A stretch of DNA of 64,000 nt from Dyella nitratireducens (GTDB taxonomy: Bacteria; Pseudomonadota; Gammaproteobacteria; Xanthomonadales; Rhodanobacteraceae), in contig NZ_BMJA01000003.1 of the NCBI RefSeq assembly GCF_014642835.1, positions 77,682-141,681 on the forward strand, given 5' to 3'. The translations under genes and the position numbers were made by a program. Numbering within the stretch: the stretch's first letter is position 1; every line of letters starts with the position of its first letter. The notes under the pieces are model-generated. The model made no database searches, was not told where the DNA came from, and worked only from the letters and a program-made list of their open reading frames with translations. Shown piece by piece: positions 34,589 to 45,600 of the stretch.

Positions 34589-35450
34589 TCAAAATGTCGT
34601 GCCCCAGTAAGCATCCAGCCATTGATTGAAAGTGTGGGTCAGCGGATATTCGCGGCGCGTCGCTTCGATATCGAAGTGAAAGCCCTCTTCTTCAAACCAG
34701 TGGTACATCACCGTCAGTTCTCTTCCCATGTTCTTCTCGAACTGATCCCAGGAGACCTGGACGTACTTCACTTCTTGCGAAGTCATGCGGCTAAACGCGT
34801 CGGCGATCTGCTGCATCGACAGTTCATCACCCGCCAGTGAAAATGTCCTGTTCCTCCATTTCTCGGGATGTTCAAATGCAAGCGCTGCAAACGCGCCGAT
34901 ATCATCCACGGCTACCATCTGCAAATTTGCCGTCGAACTCAAAGGCTGCTGCAGTTGCCCGTTCCGGATGGACTCGCCAAACTTCCTCAGCCAGTTCTCC
35001 ATAAAGAAGACAGGCCGCACGATCGTATACGGCAAACCGCTCGATCGCAGGTGATCTTCCACTTTGATCTTGCTTTCGAAGTGAGGAATACCTGTCTCTT
35101 CGTCAGCCGCTCCTACTGAGCTGTAAACAAAATGGCTGACATTCTGCCGATTCGCCGCCTCGATGACAGCTACTCCTTGCTCGACCTCACGGGCCGTGTA
35201 GGGCTGTACGGAGAATACGCCGTACACACCATCCATCGCGCGCGTCACACTGTCGAGATCATCAAAACTTCCCTGAAATACTTCTTGTCCATTCCCCATC
35301 AGTTGACGTGCCTGATCGCTGTTGGGATCCCGCACCAGCGCGCGCAATGTGAAACCTTTCTTCTGCAGGTGCCGGTACACGGCGTTACCCTGTCTGCCGG
35401 TAGCACCCGTCACTAAAATGATTCGTTCGTTCTTGCTTGCGAGTGGACAT
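34589..35450 (-). CDS. NmrA-like NAD(P)-binding protein, probable frameshift at the start
   Basis: About 280 residues of NmrA/HSCARG-type Rossmann protein: IILVTGATGRQGNAV (cofactor loop), ALVRDPNS, FSVQPYTAREVEQG, SKIKVEDHLRSSGLPYTIVRPVFFMENW. It senses or uses NADPH; no catalytic Tyr-Lys pair is obvious. No ATG lies in this frame near the expected N-terminus; the open frame reaches a TTG at 35584. An ATG at 35450 with a CAGG site upstream is one base out of frame, and removing one copy of a GAAC tetranucleotide (35422-35432) would give MSTRKQERIILVTGATG in frame. It directly follows the Ldh2-type gene. Expression as sequenced is doubtful. Confidence 0.7.
35422..35432. repeat. TTCG tetranucleotide repeat at the NmrA start
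   Basis: TTCGTTCGTTC, just under three copies, lies between the candidate ATG and the first conserved residues of the NmrA protein. Gain or loss of one unit switches the reading frame. Confidence 0.6.
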
Positions 35451-35593
35451 GCAAACCTGCTGTCTGTTCGTAAATAGCGCAGGCAGCGTAATGGCGATTG
35501 GCAGCGGCGATAATCCGCAAATTGTTCATATGGCCTATTCTTTAAACGAATGGATCGCCGCCAGCGATTCACAGTCCGCCACAAGCATGGCTT

Positions 35594-36625
35594 TCATGAC
35601 TCGCGCCATTCGGCCATTTCCCCCAGGCCTAGCAATTTGACGTCCTCATCGGCCAGCGGAATGCCACCGAGCCGGCGCTCGGCTTCAGCTTCGCGCTCCA
35701 CGTCGCCCGGCACCCTGACGGATGCCTCACCGCTTGCCTTGCTGTCGCGAAACAGCGTCAACAGTTCGGAAAGCCGGGTTTGAAATACGTCCAGCTTGAT
35801 GAATGCCGAGATTTCGATCGCCACCATGAAATGACTGATGAGGCGTGGTGTGTCGTAGGGTTCGCGATAAAGATTGGACAGTTCGACATCGAATGGCATG
35901 TTCGACAGCAAGGTGCAGAGGATCTGGATCATCATGCCCAATCCCTGTCCCTTGACGCCGCCCAAGGGCTGCAATGCGCCGAGTTCGCCACCGTGCGACA
36001 AGTCCTGTCCATGCTGATTGGTGGCCAATCCCGGGGATACCGGAAGACCGTGACGCAAGGACTGCAGCACGCGGGAATACGCGGTTTGACTGGTGGCCAT
36101 GTCCAGATAAAAGCCGTCGCCGTCGATACCCGGCGCAGCCATGGCCAGAGGATTCGTGCCATTGAGCGGTGTGGCGCCACCGAATGGAACGACCAATGCA
36201 TCCGAGTTGCTGAAGACCAGTCCAATCTGTCCGGTCATGCTCGCCATGCGCGCAAAATAATCGGCGCGGCCGAAATGATTGGAATGGCTGACCGCGATGG
36301 CGGCGATCCCTGCGATACGGGCGCGACGCATTGCTTCACGCATGGCCGCGGCACCCGCAACCACGCCAAGCGCATCGCCCGCATCGAACAGCGCAGCGGC
36401 AGGCAACGAACCTTCGATGCGAAATGTCGGTTTCGCCTTGGCCCGCCCTCCTTCGAGCTCCTTGACGTAGCTGTGTATGAGACGAACGCCGTGCGTGTCG
36501 ATACCGCGCAGCGACGCATCGATCAAGGCATCAGCCACATCCGCCGCATGCGCCTCGGAGAGGTCCAGGTCGATCAGCAGAGCAACAATCGCTGCATGCA
36601 CCTGCGCTGCGTCATACCGCTGCAT
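35594..36625 (-). CDS. Malate/L-lactate dehydrogenase (Ldh2) family oxidoreductase
   Basis: 343 residues from ATG 36625 (MQRYDAAQVHAAIVALLIDL), which overlaps the aminotransferase 3' end by 14 bp. Family landmarks: GIDTHGVRLIHSYV, VSHSNHFGRADYFA (catalytic His), GGATPLNGTNPLAMAAPG and GGVKGQGLGMMIQIL. Members interconvert 2-hydroxy acids and 2-oxo acids with NAD(P)H, or reduce cyclic imines (Δ1-piperideine-2-carboxylate reductase). In this operon it sits with an aminotransferase and a VOC enzyme, so oxidation of a 2-hydroxy acid to the 2-oxo acid used by the aminotransferase is the best-fitting role; cyclic-imine reduction to pipecolate or proline is the main alternative. Confidence 0.82.
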   Translation of the reverse strand: MQRYDAAQVHAAIVALLIDLDLSEAHAADVADALIDASLRGIDTHGVRLIHSYVKELEGGRAKAKPTFRIEGSLPAAALFDAGDALGVVAGAAAMREAMRRARIAGIAAIAVSHSNHFGRADYFARMASMTGQIGLVFSNSDALVVPFGGATPLNGTNPLAMAAPGIDGDGFYLDMATSQTAYSRVLQSLRHGLPVSPGLATNQHGQDLSHGGELGALQPLGGVKGQGLGMMIQILCTLLSNMPFDVELSNLYREPYDTPRLISHFMVAIEISAFIKLDVFQTRLSELLTLFRDSKASGEASVRVPGDVEREAEAERRLGGIPLADEDVKLLGLGEMAEWRES

Positions 36626-37937
36626 GGCAAGCCTCTTCGCACTGGCGTATGAACTGGCCCAGTCGTGCAACACCCTCGGCGATATGCGTCGATGCCACGT
36701 TGCTGAAGGCAAGGCGGATACTGTTCTGGCAAATGCCGGACAGCGAAAAGAACGACAGCGGCATGGGGATGACGTGCCGCTCGCGCGCGCACTGCAGAAC
36801 TTCTTCCTGTCCGAACCGGAACGGCAGATCCATGGTCAGGAAAAATCCACCTTCCGGTCGATTCCAGCGAATGCCCTCGTCATTTCCAGCAAACTCATCC
36901 GACAGCGCCGAAAGCATGAGATCGCGATTCTTCCGATAGTGATCGCGCTGCGGCGACACCAGACGGTTCAGCGTACCGTTCTCGGACAGAAGGATGCCTC
37001 CGATGAGCGCCTGATTGAGCTGGCTGGTGTTCACCGTCAGGAAACTCTTGCGCTCGCCCAGTTCTGCAACCAGCGCACGTGCCGCGATTGCATCGCCGAA
37101 CAGCGTATCCGGTACCACCGCGCCGCCGATCCGCACGGCCGGACACAGTGTCTTCGAATACGTGAACAGGTAGACCACGCTACCCGTGTGGTCGAGCGCA
37201 TACATCGTCGGCACCCGCTCGCCTTCGTAGCGAAATAACCCGTAGGGGTTGTCTTCGAGCACCAGCATGCGCTGATCGGCACATACATCCAGCAGTTCCT
37301 TTCTTACCCGCAGCGAAAGCACTGCCCCGGTCGGGTTGTCGAACTCCGGGATGAGATAGAGCGCACGCGCACGCTTGCCTTCCCTGCCCAGTCGCTCGGT
37401 CACGGTTCGCAATTCGTCGGCGAGGCCATCGTCGTGGGCGTACAGCGGAACGATTTCTATGCCGTGCAGATCGGCCACACCTGTCATGCCGATATAAGTC
37501 GGATCACGGGCAAGTACCACATCGTTCTTCTCGCGGCACAGGGATAGCAGGCAAAGCGCGAGTGCCTCCTGGCAGCCGGCACCGATCACGATGTGCTCGC
37601 CGCGGGTCTGCACGCCTTCGTCCTGCTTGAGCTGCGCGGCAACCAGTTCGTTGATCAAGCCGTTGGTGCGGCCGTATTGCGCCAATCGACGCCCGGCGTC
37701 GGCACGCGTCACGCCCCAGCGGGTCGACAGTTCGCGCTGGTACAGCGGAATGGCTTCGAGCCAGCGGTCCAGGTCGAAAAAGTCTTCGGCCGGCCGGCCC
37801 GATGCCAGGGAAATGGCATGGGGAAAATCGCCCGCAACCTCATTGAGAAAATTCATCACGGCAAGCCGTGATGTACCTGCTTGTGTATTCACCCTTGGCT
37901 TCTCCGGCACATCGATGAAATGGGCATCAGTACGCAT
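36612..37937 (-). CDS. PLP-dependent class I/II aminotransferase, possibly HpgT-like
   Basis: About 441 residues from ATG 37937, overlapping the VOC gene's end; the frame reaches 37979. The fold-type I landmarks are GAGCQEALALCLLSL, RDPTYIGMTG, PEFDNPTGAVLS, VLEDNPYGLFRYEG and the PLP lysine in FTYSKTLCPAVRIGG. The MocR-type aminotransferase core has no GntR domain. 'GCQEA' in place of the usual 'GSQQA', followed by YGLF, resembles hydroxyphenylglycine aminotransferases (HpgT) as I remember them; not verified. It would transaminate a 2-oxo acid to make an NRPS precursor. The tight operon with VOC and Ldh2 genes supports a shared pathway. Confidence 0.78.
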   Translation of the reverse strand: MRTDAHFIDVPEKPRVNTQAGTSRLAVMNFLNEVAGDFPHAISLASGRPAEDFFDLDRWLEAIPLYQRELSTRWGVTRADAGRRLAQYGRTNGLINELVAAQLKQDEGVQTRGEHIVIGAGCQEALALCLLSLCREKNDVVLARDPTYIGMTGVADLHGIEIVPLYAHDDGLADELRTVTERLGREGKRARALYLIPEFDNPTGAVLSLRVRKELLDVCADQRMLVLEDNPYGLFRYEGERVPTMYALDHTGSVVYLFTYSKTLCPAVRIGGAVVPDTLFGDAIAARALVAELGERKSFLTVNTSQLNQALIGGILLSENGTLNRLVSPQRDHYRKNRDLMLSALSDEFAGNDEGIRWNRPEGGFFLTMDLPFRFGQEEVLQCARERHVIPMPLSFFSLSGICQNSIRLAFSNVASTHIAEGVARLGQFIRQCEEACHAAV

Positions 37938-38409
37938 CCGCTTTCTCAAGTTCCTCGAAGAGCCGGGTGGTATTGGCATCCTGAAACCCTTCTTCGCCGG
38001 TGCGCTCGATCAACTCGTACATCATTCCCGATACCTGGTCGCGCTTGCTGAAGGTCTGCCGCAATCCGGGCGCCGCCAGGATGTCGGTGGAAAATTCCAG
38101 GCCGTTTTCGGCCAAGGCGCGCCGTGTGCTTTCGATATCCTCGACCTCGAACGCGACATGTTGCACGCCCGGGCCGTATCGCTCGATGTAGCGGCTGACC
38201 TGCGATTCCGGGCTGGTGCCTTCGATCAGCACGATTTGAAAATGGCCGGCCGACATGACGGCCGACCGCATGCCGCTGTGCTTGCCAAGCGTCTCGCGAC
38301 GCTCCACCAGCGGCAGCTTCAAGGTGTCGCGATAAAATACGATGGCGTCTTCCAGGTTCGCGACGGCGATCGCCAAGTGGTCTATGCGCAGGAACGGGTG
38401 TTGCAACAT
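37927..38409 (-). CDS. VOC-family metalloenzyme, single barrel, HPPD/MCE-like
   Basis: 160 residues; ATG 38409 has AAGGAG 8 nt upstream and is preferred to 38415. Putative metal ligands are H11 (RIDHLAIAV), H84 (GVQHVAFEV) and E132 (MMYELIER), the positions used by the catalytic barrel of 4-hydroxyphenylpyruvate dioxygenase/hydroxymandelate synthase and by methylmalonyl-CoA epimerase. The C-terminus GFQDANTTRLFEELE resembles the C-terminal helix of HPPD (GFGxGNFxxLFExIE). Normal HPPD or HmaS has two barrels and 350-400 residues, so this is a one-barrel relative. Dioxygenase, epimerase or lyase activity remains open. It lies between the homoserine dehydrogenase and aminotransferase genes. Confidence 0.75.
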   Translation of the reverse strand: MLQHPFLRIDHLAIAVANLEDAIVFYRDTLKLPLVERRETLGKHSGMRSAVMSAGHFQIVLIEGTSPESQVSRYIERYGPGVQHVAFEVEDIESTRRALAENGLEFSTDILAAPGLRQTFSKRDQVSGMMYELIERTGEEGFQDANTTRLFEELEKADAY

Positions 38410-38450
38410 ACTCATTTCTCCTTATGAACGCTGTTGCTGGCTGGATGTCG

Positions 38451-39602
38451 TCAGGCGGCAGACGTCGCCTGCAACGATTCCGCAATACGTAGGATGTCGG
38501 CAAAGATTCCGCCGGCCGTTACTTCAGGCCCTGCCCCCGGGCCTTGTACTTGCAGGGGATTTTCCTTGTATCGCGCCGTGCGAAACTGCACGACGTTATC
38601 GGTGAGCTGGGTATGCGCGAAGGCGTGTGAAGCGGGAATGGCCTTCAGCGCCACCGTTGCCCGCCCTTCTGCATGAAGACTCGCCACGTAGCGCAAAACG
38701 TTTCCGCACGCGTGCGCCTGTTCAAGCAGATCGGACATGGGCGCATCGAGCGCTTCAAGTTGCTGCAGAAATTGCGCAGGCGTTGCCTGGGTCAGTTCGG
38801 CAGGAATCAGGCTCTGCACCTCGACATTTTCCAGCGACAAGCGCCATCCCGCCTCGCGCGCGAGGATGACCAGCTTGCGCGCGACGTCCATGCCGGAGAG
38901 ATCGTCGCGCGGATCGGGTTCGGTATAGCCCAGCGCGTGCGCCTCCCGCACCAGCTCGGAAAAGCGCGTGCCGCGGACAAACCGGTTGCATAGCCATGCC
39001 AGCGTGCCGGAAAACATGCCGTCCACCGACCATAGCTGGTCCCCGGTATCCAGCAGATCACGCATGGTGTGCAGGATCGGCAGACCGGCGCCGACCGTAG
39101 CCTCCTGGCGGAAACGAGCACCGTGCGCCTGGGCTGCACCGATGTCAGCCCATCGACCCATCGGGCCGCTGCCTGCGTGCTTGTTCGGCGTGACGATGTG
39201 GATGCCACGGCGCAGCCACGCGGCGTAGTGATCGACGACCTGGGAACTGGCCGTGCAATCGATCAACAAGGCATGCGCCTGTCCATCACCGCGTATGTGC
39301 TCGGCGAATGCATCCAGATGCGTGGCAAACGGACCTTGCCGCCGGGCACCCGAAAAGTGGTCGCCGTCATCGATATACATGACCTGGCTGGCCGCGGTGC
39401 CGCGGAACACGATCTCCAATCCCAAATCCTGTGCGAGCCGCTCCCTGGCATCGCGCATCTGCTCAAGCAGCACCCGTCCGACCCGGCCGGGACCGATCAA
39501 GCCAACCGCGATGCACCGCCGGCCTGGCGCAGGAGCGCGCCGCATGCGCGCAAGTGGCATGTGATCGATTTGACCTGGTGTATCGACAATGAGCTGATTC
39601 AT
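38451..39602 (-). CDS. Homoserine dehydrogenase (ThrA/MetL-type catalytic part, no ACT or kinase)
   Basis: 383 residues. ATG 39602 has AGGGA 6 nt upstream; ATG 39623 overlaps the NRPS stop (ATGA) but lacks a ribosome-binding site. The sequence is the dehydrogenase half of bifunctional aspartokinase-homoserine dehydrogenases: AVGLIGPGRVGRVLL (cofactor loop), HIVTPNKHAGSGP, VGAGLPI, GYTEPDPRDDLSGMDVARK and QVQGPGAGPEVTAGGIFADI. It lacks the aspartokinase and any ACT regulatory domain, so feedback inhibition by threonine is not expected. It reduces aspartate semialdehyde to homoserine. Its place directly after the NRPS genes, and a homoserine-like pocket in NRPS module 2, suggest a dedicated precursor supply. 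Confidence 0.88.
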   Translation of the reverse strand: MNQLIVDTPGQIDHMPLARMRRAPAPGRRCIAVGLIGPGRVGRVLLEQMRDARERLAQDLGLEIVFRGTAASQVMYIDDGDHFSGARRQGPFATHLDAFAEHIRGDGQAHALLIDCTASSQVVDHYAAWLRRGIHIVTPNKHAGSGPMGRWADIGAAQAHGARFRQEATVGAGLPILHTMRDLLDTGDQLWSVDGMFSGTLAWLCNRFVRGTRFSELVREAHALGYTEPDPRDDLSGMDVARKLVILAREAGWRLSLENVEVQSLIPAELTQATPAQFLQQLEALDAPMSDLLEQAHACGNVLRYVASLHAEGRATVALKAIPASHAFAHTQLTDNVVQFRTARYKENPLQVQGPGAGPEVTAGGIFADILRIAESLQATSAA

Positions 39603-39622
39603 GGGCATTCCCTTTACCGGCA

Positions 39623-42600
39623 TCAGAGATCGGAGGTGTAAGCGAGCGCGCTTTCAGCGGATCGGCGCGGTTGGATCAAGTGCGTGCCTAGCCATCCACC
39701 CAGCACGGCGACACGTTCGCCTGTGAGGATGCTGACGTGATTGCCGGGCAACGAATGATGGTGCAAGGCAGGCGCATGCACGCGCCACGCTTCGACGCGC
39801 TGCTGCTTGTCATGCCGTGCGTCTTCGGCGCTGAACAGATGCACGTGCCCCGGATAAACCGCGTCAGGCAGATAATCCGTGGCCAGATTGGCTTCCATCA
39901 CGCGCACCACGCCATGCAGCACGTTGGTGGGCGTCCTGCCATGCAGGATGCCGGCATCGACGAGCGCTCGATGCAACGACGCCATTTGTTCCGCGGCATC
40001 AAGACCGCGCAGATGCTGCTCGGTGAGCGGCAATGGTGTATCCAGGCGCATGTCATAAAGCTCGATCAGCTTCATCAGCGTGCGCAGGCGGCGGACTTGT
40101 CCATCCCAGTCCTCCCTGGGTGCACGGCTGTCGAGCAAGTACAGCCCCGCCACTTCATCGCCTGCCGCAGCAAGCTGCAGGGCGATCTCGAATGCCACCC
40201 AACCACCGAACGAATGGCCAAGCAGTTGATACGGTCCGGTTGGCTGCGCGCCTTTTATCGCCTGTATATAGGCGCGTGCCATGCAGCCGACATCGGCATA
40301 CGGAACCATGTCGCCGTCCAGCCCACGCGGCTGCAACCCATACACGGGTATGTCCTCGGGCAGGGTTTGCGACAACTCGTGGAAAACCGCCACGCCGGCT
40401 CCAGCGCCCGGAATGCAGAACAGCGGCGTAACGCCACGCTTGCCGCTCTGTATGTCGATCCGTGGCTGGTAGCGCAATTCCGCATACGGACGTCCAGACG
40501 TCTCCGAGGCGGCAAGCGTGGTGGAGATCGCCTTGCCCAGTCCGCGGATATGAGGCTCTTCCATCAACGACGTATGGTTGCCGTCGACAGCGACGACATG
40601 CAGCCGTTCCGGCGGCACCCATTGCCCCCATCCAATCGCCGGATCGCTGCGTTGCATTTCCTGGGCGTAAAAGATCGTCACGGGAACCGGCAGCGTGGAC
40701 GGCCGGTAGTGATAGATGGCGCGGCATGTGCCCTGTATCACCGCCAGCAGGCGGCGAATGTGGGCATTCTCCATTTGCGCCACCTCAGGCAGTGCGATCC
40801 CGGTCTGCTGGAGATAGGTCAGCAAGGCATCGATATCGCCCTCCTCGGCCAGCTGCGATGCATGCTGGCGGATATCAGCCGATGCCTTGCGTATCAGCCA
40901 GAGCAGCATGGCTGTCTCGTCCAGCTCCAGCAACTCCTCGGGTTCGGTATGGCGGTAGTCGCTGAGCGTATCGATCAACCCGACGAACTCTACCTCGGCA
41001 TCGGCACCGACGAGCTGCGATGCCATCTCATAGGCAATCACGCCGCCGGAGGAATACCCGATCAAGCGATACGGCCCTTCGGGTTGGATGCGGCGCATGG
41101 CGCGCACATAGCGCCTGGCCATGTCGTGTGCCGTCTGCAACGGGGCTTCTCCTTCCAGCAAACCCTGTGCGGTAAATCCGTAGAGCGGCACTTCCGTATC
41201 CAGCCATGACGCCAGTGCGGCGGCATAACCCACTTCACCGCCGCCGGGATGCACCATGAACAAAGGGCGCTTTGCACCCTGGCGGCGGATGGCCGTGATG
41301 TCCTGCGGCACGTTGGCGACGGGTTTCGCGATCGCGGCGGCGACATCGGCCGGTGTCGGGTGCGAAAGCAGCAGGCGCAACGGGAGATCCACGCCAAACC
41401 GGTCGCGCAAGCGCGTACTCATCTGCATGGCCAGCAGCGAATGGCCGCCCAGATCGAAGAAACGGTCGCGGCGCCCGACTCGCTCAAGCCCCAGCAACTC
41501 CTGCCAGATGCTTGCAACGGCCTGCTCAAGCTCGCCTTGCGGCGCTTCGTAATCGCGCATCGCCACGGCGTACTGGTCCGGCGCCGGCAAGGCTTTCCGC
41601 TCCAGCTTGCCGTTCGGTGTCAGCGGCAGACGTTCCAATTGCACGAAGGCACTGGGCAGCATGTATTGCGCCAATTCCTTTGCCAGCGCATCGCGCAACG
41701 TGGCGCTCGATAGCGTCTGTCCATCCTGCGATGCCAGGTACGCCACCAGGCGCTTGTCACCCGGCACGTCTTCGCGTGCGATCACCACCGCCTCGCGTAC
41801 GTTGGGCTGCTGCTGCAGTTTCGCTTCGATCTCACCCAGCTCGATGCGAAAGCCGCGGATCTTCACCTGGAAATCGTTGCGGCCCAGGTATTCGACCTCG
41901 CCGTTGGGCAACCACCGCCCCAGGTCGCCGCTTTTGTACATCCGCGCGTGCGGATCATCGACGAACGGATCGGACAAGAAGCGCTCGGCCGTCAAGTCGG
42001 GGCGATTCCAGTAGCCGCGCGCCACACCCGGGCCACCGAGATAAATTTCACCGCTCACTCCGATCGGCACGGGCTCGCGATGCCGGTCGAGGATGTACAC
42101 GCGGGTGTTGGCGATGGGAGGGCCGATCGGCAAGGCGGATCCCTCGGCGGGAATGGCCTTGATCTCGAAGCTTGTCGCTGCCGCGGTTATTTCGGTGGGT
42201 CCGTACGCATTCACCAGGCGTTGCGGCGGCGCCGTTGCGAGCACGCGCCGCACTGCGCGCACGTCCGCCACCTCGCCGGCAAACATCACGTGACGCAGTT
42301 GCGGCATGACCGGCGCGAGTGCTTCCGCATACTGGCTGAACAACGCGGTGGTCAAAAATAGCGTCGTGGCCTTCCCGGCCAGCAACGCTTGCGCAAACGC
42401 CGCCGGTTCCAGCAGCGTGGCTTCGTCGATCAGCAAAAGCTGCGCGCCGTTGAGCAGTCCGCCCCAGATTTCCCAGGTGGACCCATCGAAGGCAATCCTC
42501 GCGGCATGCACGACAACGTCCTCGGCCGTCAGATAGGTGAGGTGGTTGTTGATCACCAGCCGCAGCACGCCACGATGCTCGATCATCACCGCCTTGGGCT

Positions 42601-45600
42601 GGCCGGTCGAACCGGAGGTGTACATGACGTAGGCCAGATGCCGCGAGGTGAGGCCATCCACCATCGGGTTGTGCGAAAGGTCCGGCGAAAGCTCGCGTGA
42701 CGTTCCGTCCTCATCCAATACCAGCATCGGTACGCCGCTCGACGCCCAACGTGCTTGCAGCGACGGCTGAGTAAGCACGATGGAAGGTGCACTGTCACGC
42801 AACATGTAGGCCAGGCGCTCAAGCGGATACGTGGGGTCCAGCGGCACGTAAGCACCGCCCGCCTTGAGGATGCCCAGCAGTCCGACAATCAAGGCGATAC
42901 CGCGCTCCATGCCGATCGCCACGCGATCGTCAGGACCAATGCCCTTCGCGATCAATGCATGCGCCACCTGGTTGGCGCGGCGGTTCAACTCGCCGTAACT
43001 CAGTGACTCACCGTTGTATAGCAGCGCCATGGCATCCGGCCGGGCCAGCGCGTGCTGCTCGAATACCTGATGCATCAGACCTTCGGCGGGATACGGTGCA
43101 TCCGTGGCATTGAACGTATCGATCACCTGGTGGCGTTCGGCGGCGTCCAGCATGCTTACTGCATGCATCGGCCGATCCTCTTGCGCCTGCAAGGCATCGA
43201 CCAGTCCGCACATGACCGTGCGCATGTAGCTCGTCAACCGTTGCGGATCGATCGTGCCCGCGCAATACGCCACCAAGTCAAAGCCGTCGCCCAGATCATT
43301 CACGGACAGGGCGACGGGATAATTGGTGCGCTCCTCGGCATGCACGGTTCGCACACCGCGCCAAAGCTCGGCTTCGGTGGGCGGCGCGGTATGAATATGC
43401 CGGTAGTTCAACAGTGCGTTGAACAAGGGCACGTCTGCCGCGACGCGGCTGCAGCGTTGCGCCAGGGCGAGCGGCGCCTGTTCGTGGGTCAGCAGCGCGC
43501 TCAGATGCTGATAGGTTTCCTGCACCACCTGCCGCACGCTGCGGTCGGCCAATACCACGCGCAAGGGCAAGGTATTGATGAACAAACCGAGCGTGCGATC
43601 GGCCGCCTCGGTCCCTTGTGAACGCCCGGCCAGCACGGTGCCGAACACCACATCATCCTGGCCCGTGCAACATGCCAGCACCTGCGCCCAGGCGACGTGG
43701 AACAGCACCGCGGTACTCACGCCATGCTTGCGTGCGCTTTCGCGGATACGCCGGGCCAAGCCTTGGTCCAGGCTGACACTCACCTCTCGCACGGCGCTGC
43801 CGTCGGCATGCACATCCATCACGCCAAAAAGACAGGTCGGCTCTTCGATGTCGCCCAACCGCTCGCGGAAGTACGCCTCATGCACGGTCGGCGGAACGCG
43901 CAGCACCTGGGCGATAAAGTTGCGGTAGGGCGCCGGCGTGGTCAGCCGTTCGGGCTGCTGCTGCAGGATGGCCTGGATCTCCTGCACCATGATCTCCAGC
44001 GTGACATGGTCGCCAATCACGTGATGCTGCAGCAACGCCAGCAGCCACTCGCCGTTGCGCGGGTTTTCCGCGATGAAAAAATGCAGCAAGGGGGCCTGTG
44101 ATAGATCGATGTGGCTGCGGCGCGGATCGGTATGTTCGAGCAGTTCCGTTTCGGCGTCCTTGACGCCAGGCAGCTGCAGTTCTTTCACCGCAAGCGTGGC
44201 GTGCCGATGTACAACCTGCACCGGCCTGGCCAGTCCTTGCCAATGCACCGCGGTGCGCAGGATGTCATGCCGATCGACGACCTGCTGCATGGTGTCGAGG
44301 AAGGCATCCAGCCTGTCGCGCTGTTCGAAGGCGAGCACCGTTTGCAGCAGATAGGCATCGCCTTCCGTTTCCAGCAAATGATGGAACAGCATCCCTTCCT
44401 GCAACGGCGACAAGGGATACATATCCTGGATATTGGCGGCGCCGCCGGGCGTGGCGGCCATGATGCGGTCGATCGCCTGCTGGCTCAGTTCGACCAGCGG
44501 CAGCATGGCCGGGGTGATGACCATGCTGTCGGCAGGAATGAGATTGGGCGGAACGAAAAGCTCGTCGCTTGTTTGCGCCGTGTTTGCCGCGATATCGGCC
44601 GCCAGCGCTGACAGGCTTGGCGACGCGAAGACCATCTTGACGCTCGCCGCCAAGCCTTTGCCGCGCAGGCACTCGATCATCGTGACGATCATCAGCGAGT
44701 GACCGCCGAGTTCGAAGAAGTGATCGTGCCGCCCTACTCGCTCAACGCCCAACAGCTCCTGCCAGATGGCCGCAACGGCCTGTTCCACCTCATCCTGTGG
44801 CGCTTCGTAGGCACGCGCGGCCAGGGCGCGTTGATCCGGCGCCGGCAGCGCTCGCCGATCCAGTTTGCCGTTCGGCGTCAGCGGCAACTGCTCCAGTTGC
44901 ACGAAGGCACTGGGCAGCATGTAGTCGGGTAAATGCGCACTCACATGGGCGCGCAGCGAGGCGGCCAACGCGTTCGCTTCTTCAGCCGTTTCATGTGTGG
45001 TGATGTACGCCACCAGACGCTTGTCACCGGGTGTGTCTTCGCGTGCGATGACCACTGCCTCGCGAATGGCCGGATGCTCGGCCAGACGTGCCTCGATTTC
45101 GCCGGGCTCGATGCGGTAACCGCGGATCTTCACCTGATGATCGTTGCGGCCCAGGAACTCCAGATTGCCATCAGGCAGATAGCGGGCCAGATCGCCCGTG
45201 CGATACATGCGTGCATGCGCATGAGGACTGAACGGATCGGGCAGAAACCGCTCGGCCGTCAGCTCCGGGCGATTGAGATAACCCAGGGCGACACCCGCAC
45301 CACCGACATACAGTTCGCCGACCACACCCACCGGCACCGGCTGACCGTGCGCATCCAGCAGGTAGATACGAGTGTTGGCAATCGGACGGCCAATCGGCAG
45401 ACGGTGTTTCGACGGATCCAGCGAAGTGATGTCGCAAGTGGTTGCAAAGGTCGTACTTTCGGTCGGGCCATAGCAATGCAGCAGGTGCCGGGGACGATAG
45501 CGCTCAAGCACGCGCGCCACCGTCGGCACGTCCACCGCGTCGCCGCCCACCAACAGCAGGCGCAGCCGTGCCAGCACATCGCCCAGACTGTCCGCCATCT

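Noticed and set aside
35502-35598. Small frames between the Ldh2-type and NmrA genes (MKAMLVADCESLAAIHSF and a following ~38-codon frame)
   Set aside because: The first overlaps the Ldh2 stop and the second ends inside the NmrA start; no ribosome-binding site or similarity supports either.
37927-38409. VOC protein as a complete 4-hydroxyphenylpyruvate dioxygenase
   Set aside because: It has only one barrel (160 residues against 350-400); called a one-barrel relative.
39737-41209. Plus-strand frame of 490 codons opposite the NRPS thioesterases
   Set aside because: GC-rich coding DNA keeps the opposite strand open; composition is His/Gln/Arg-rich and the minus-strand frame has clear TE motifs.
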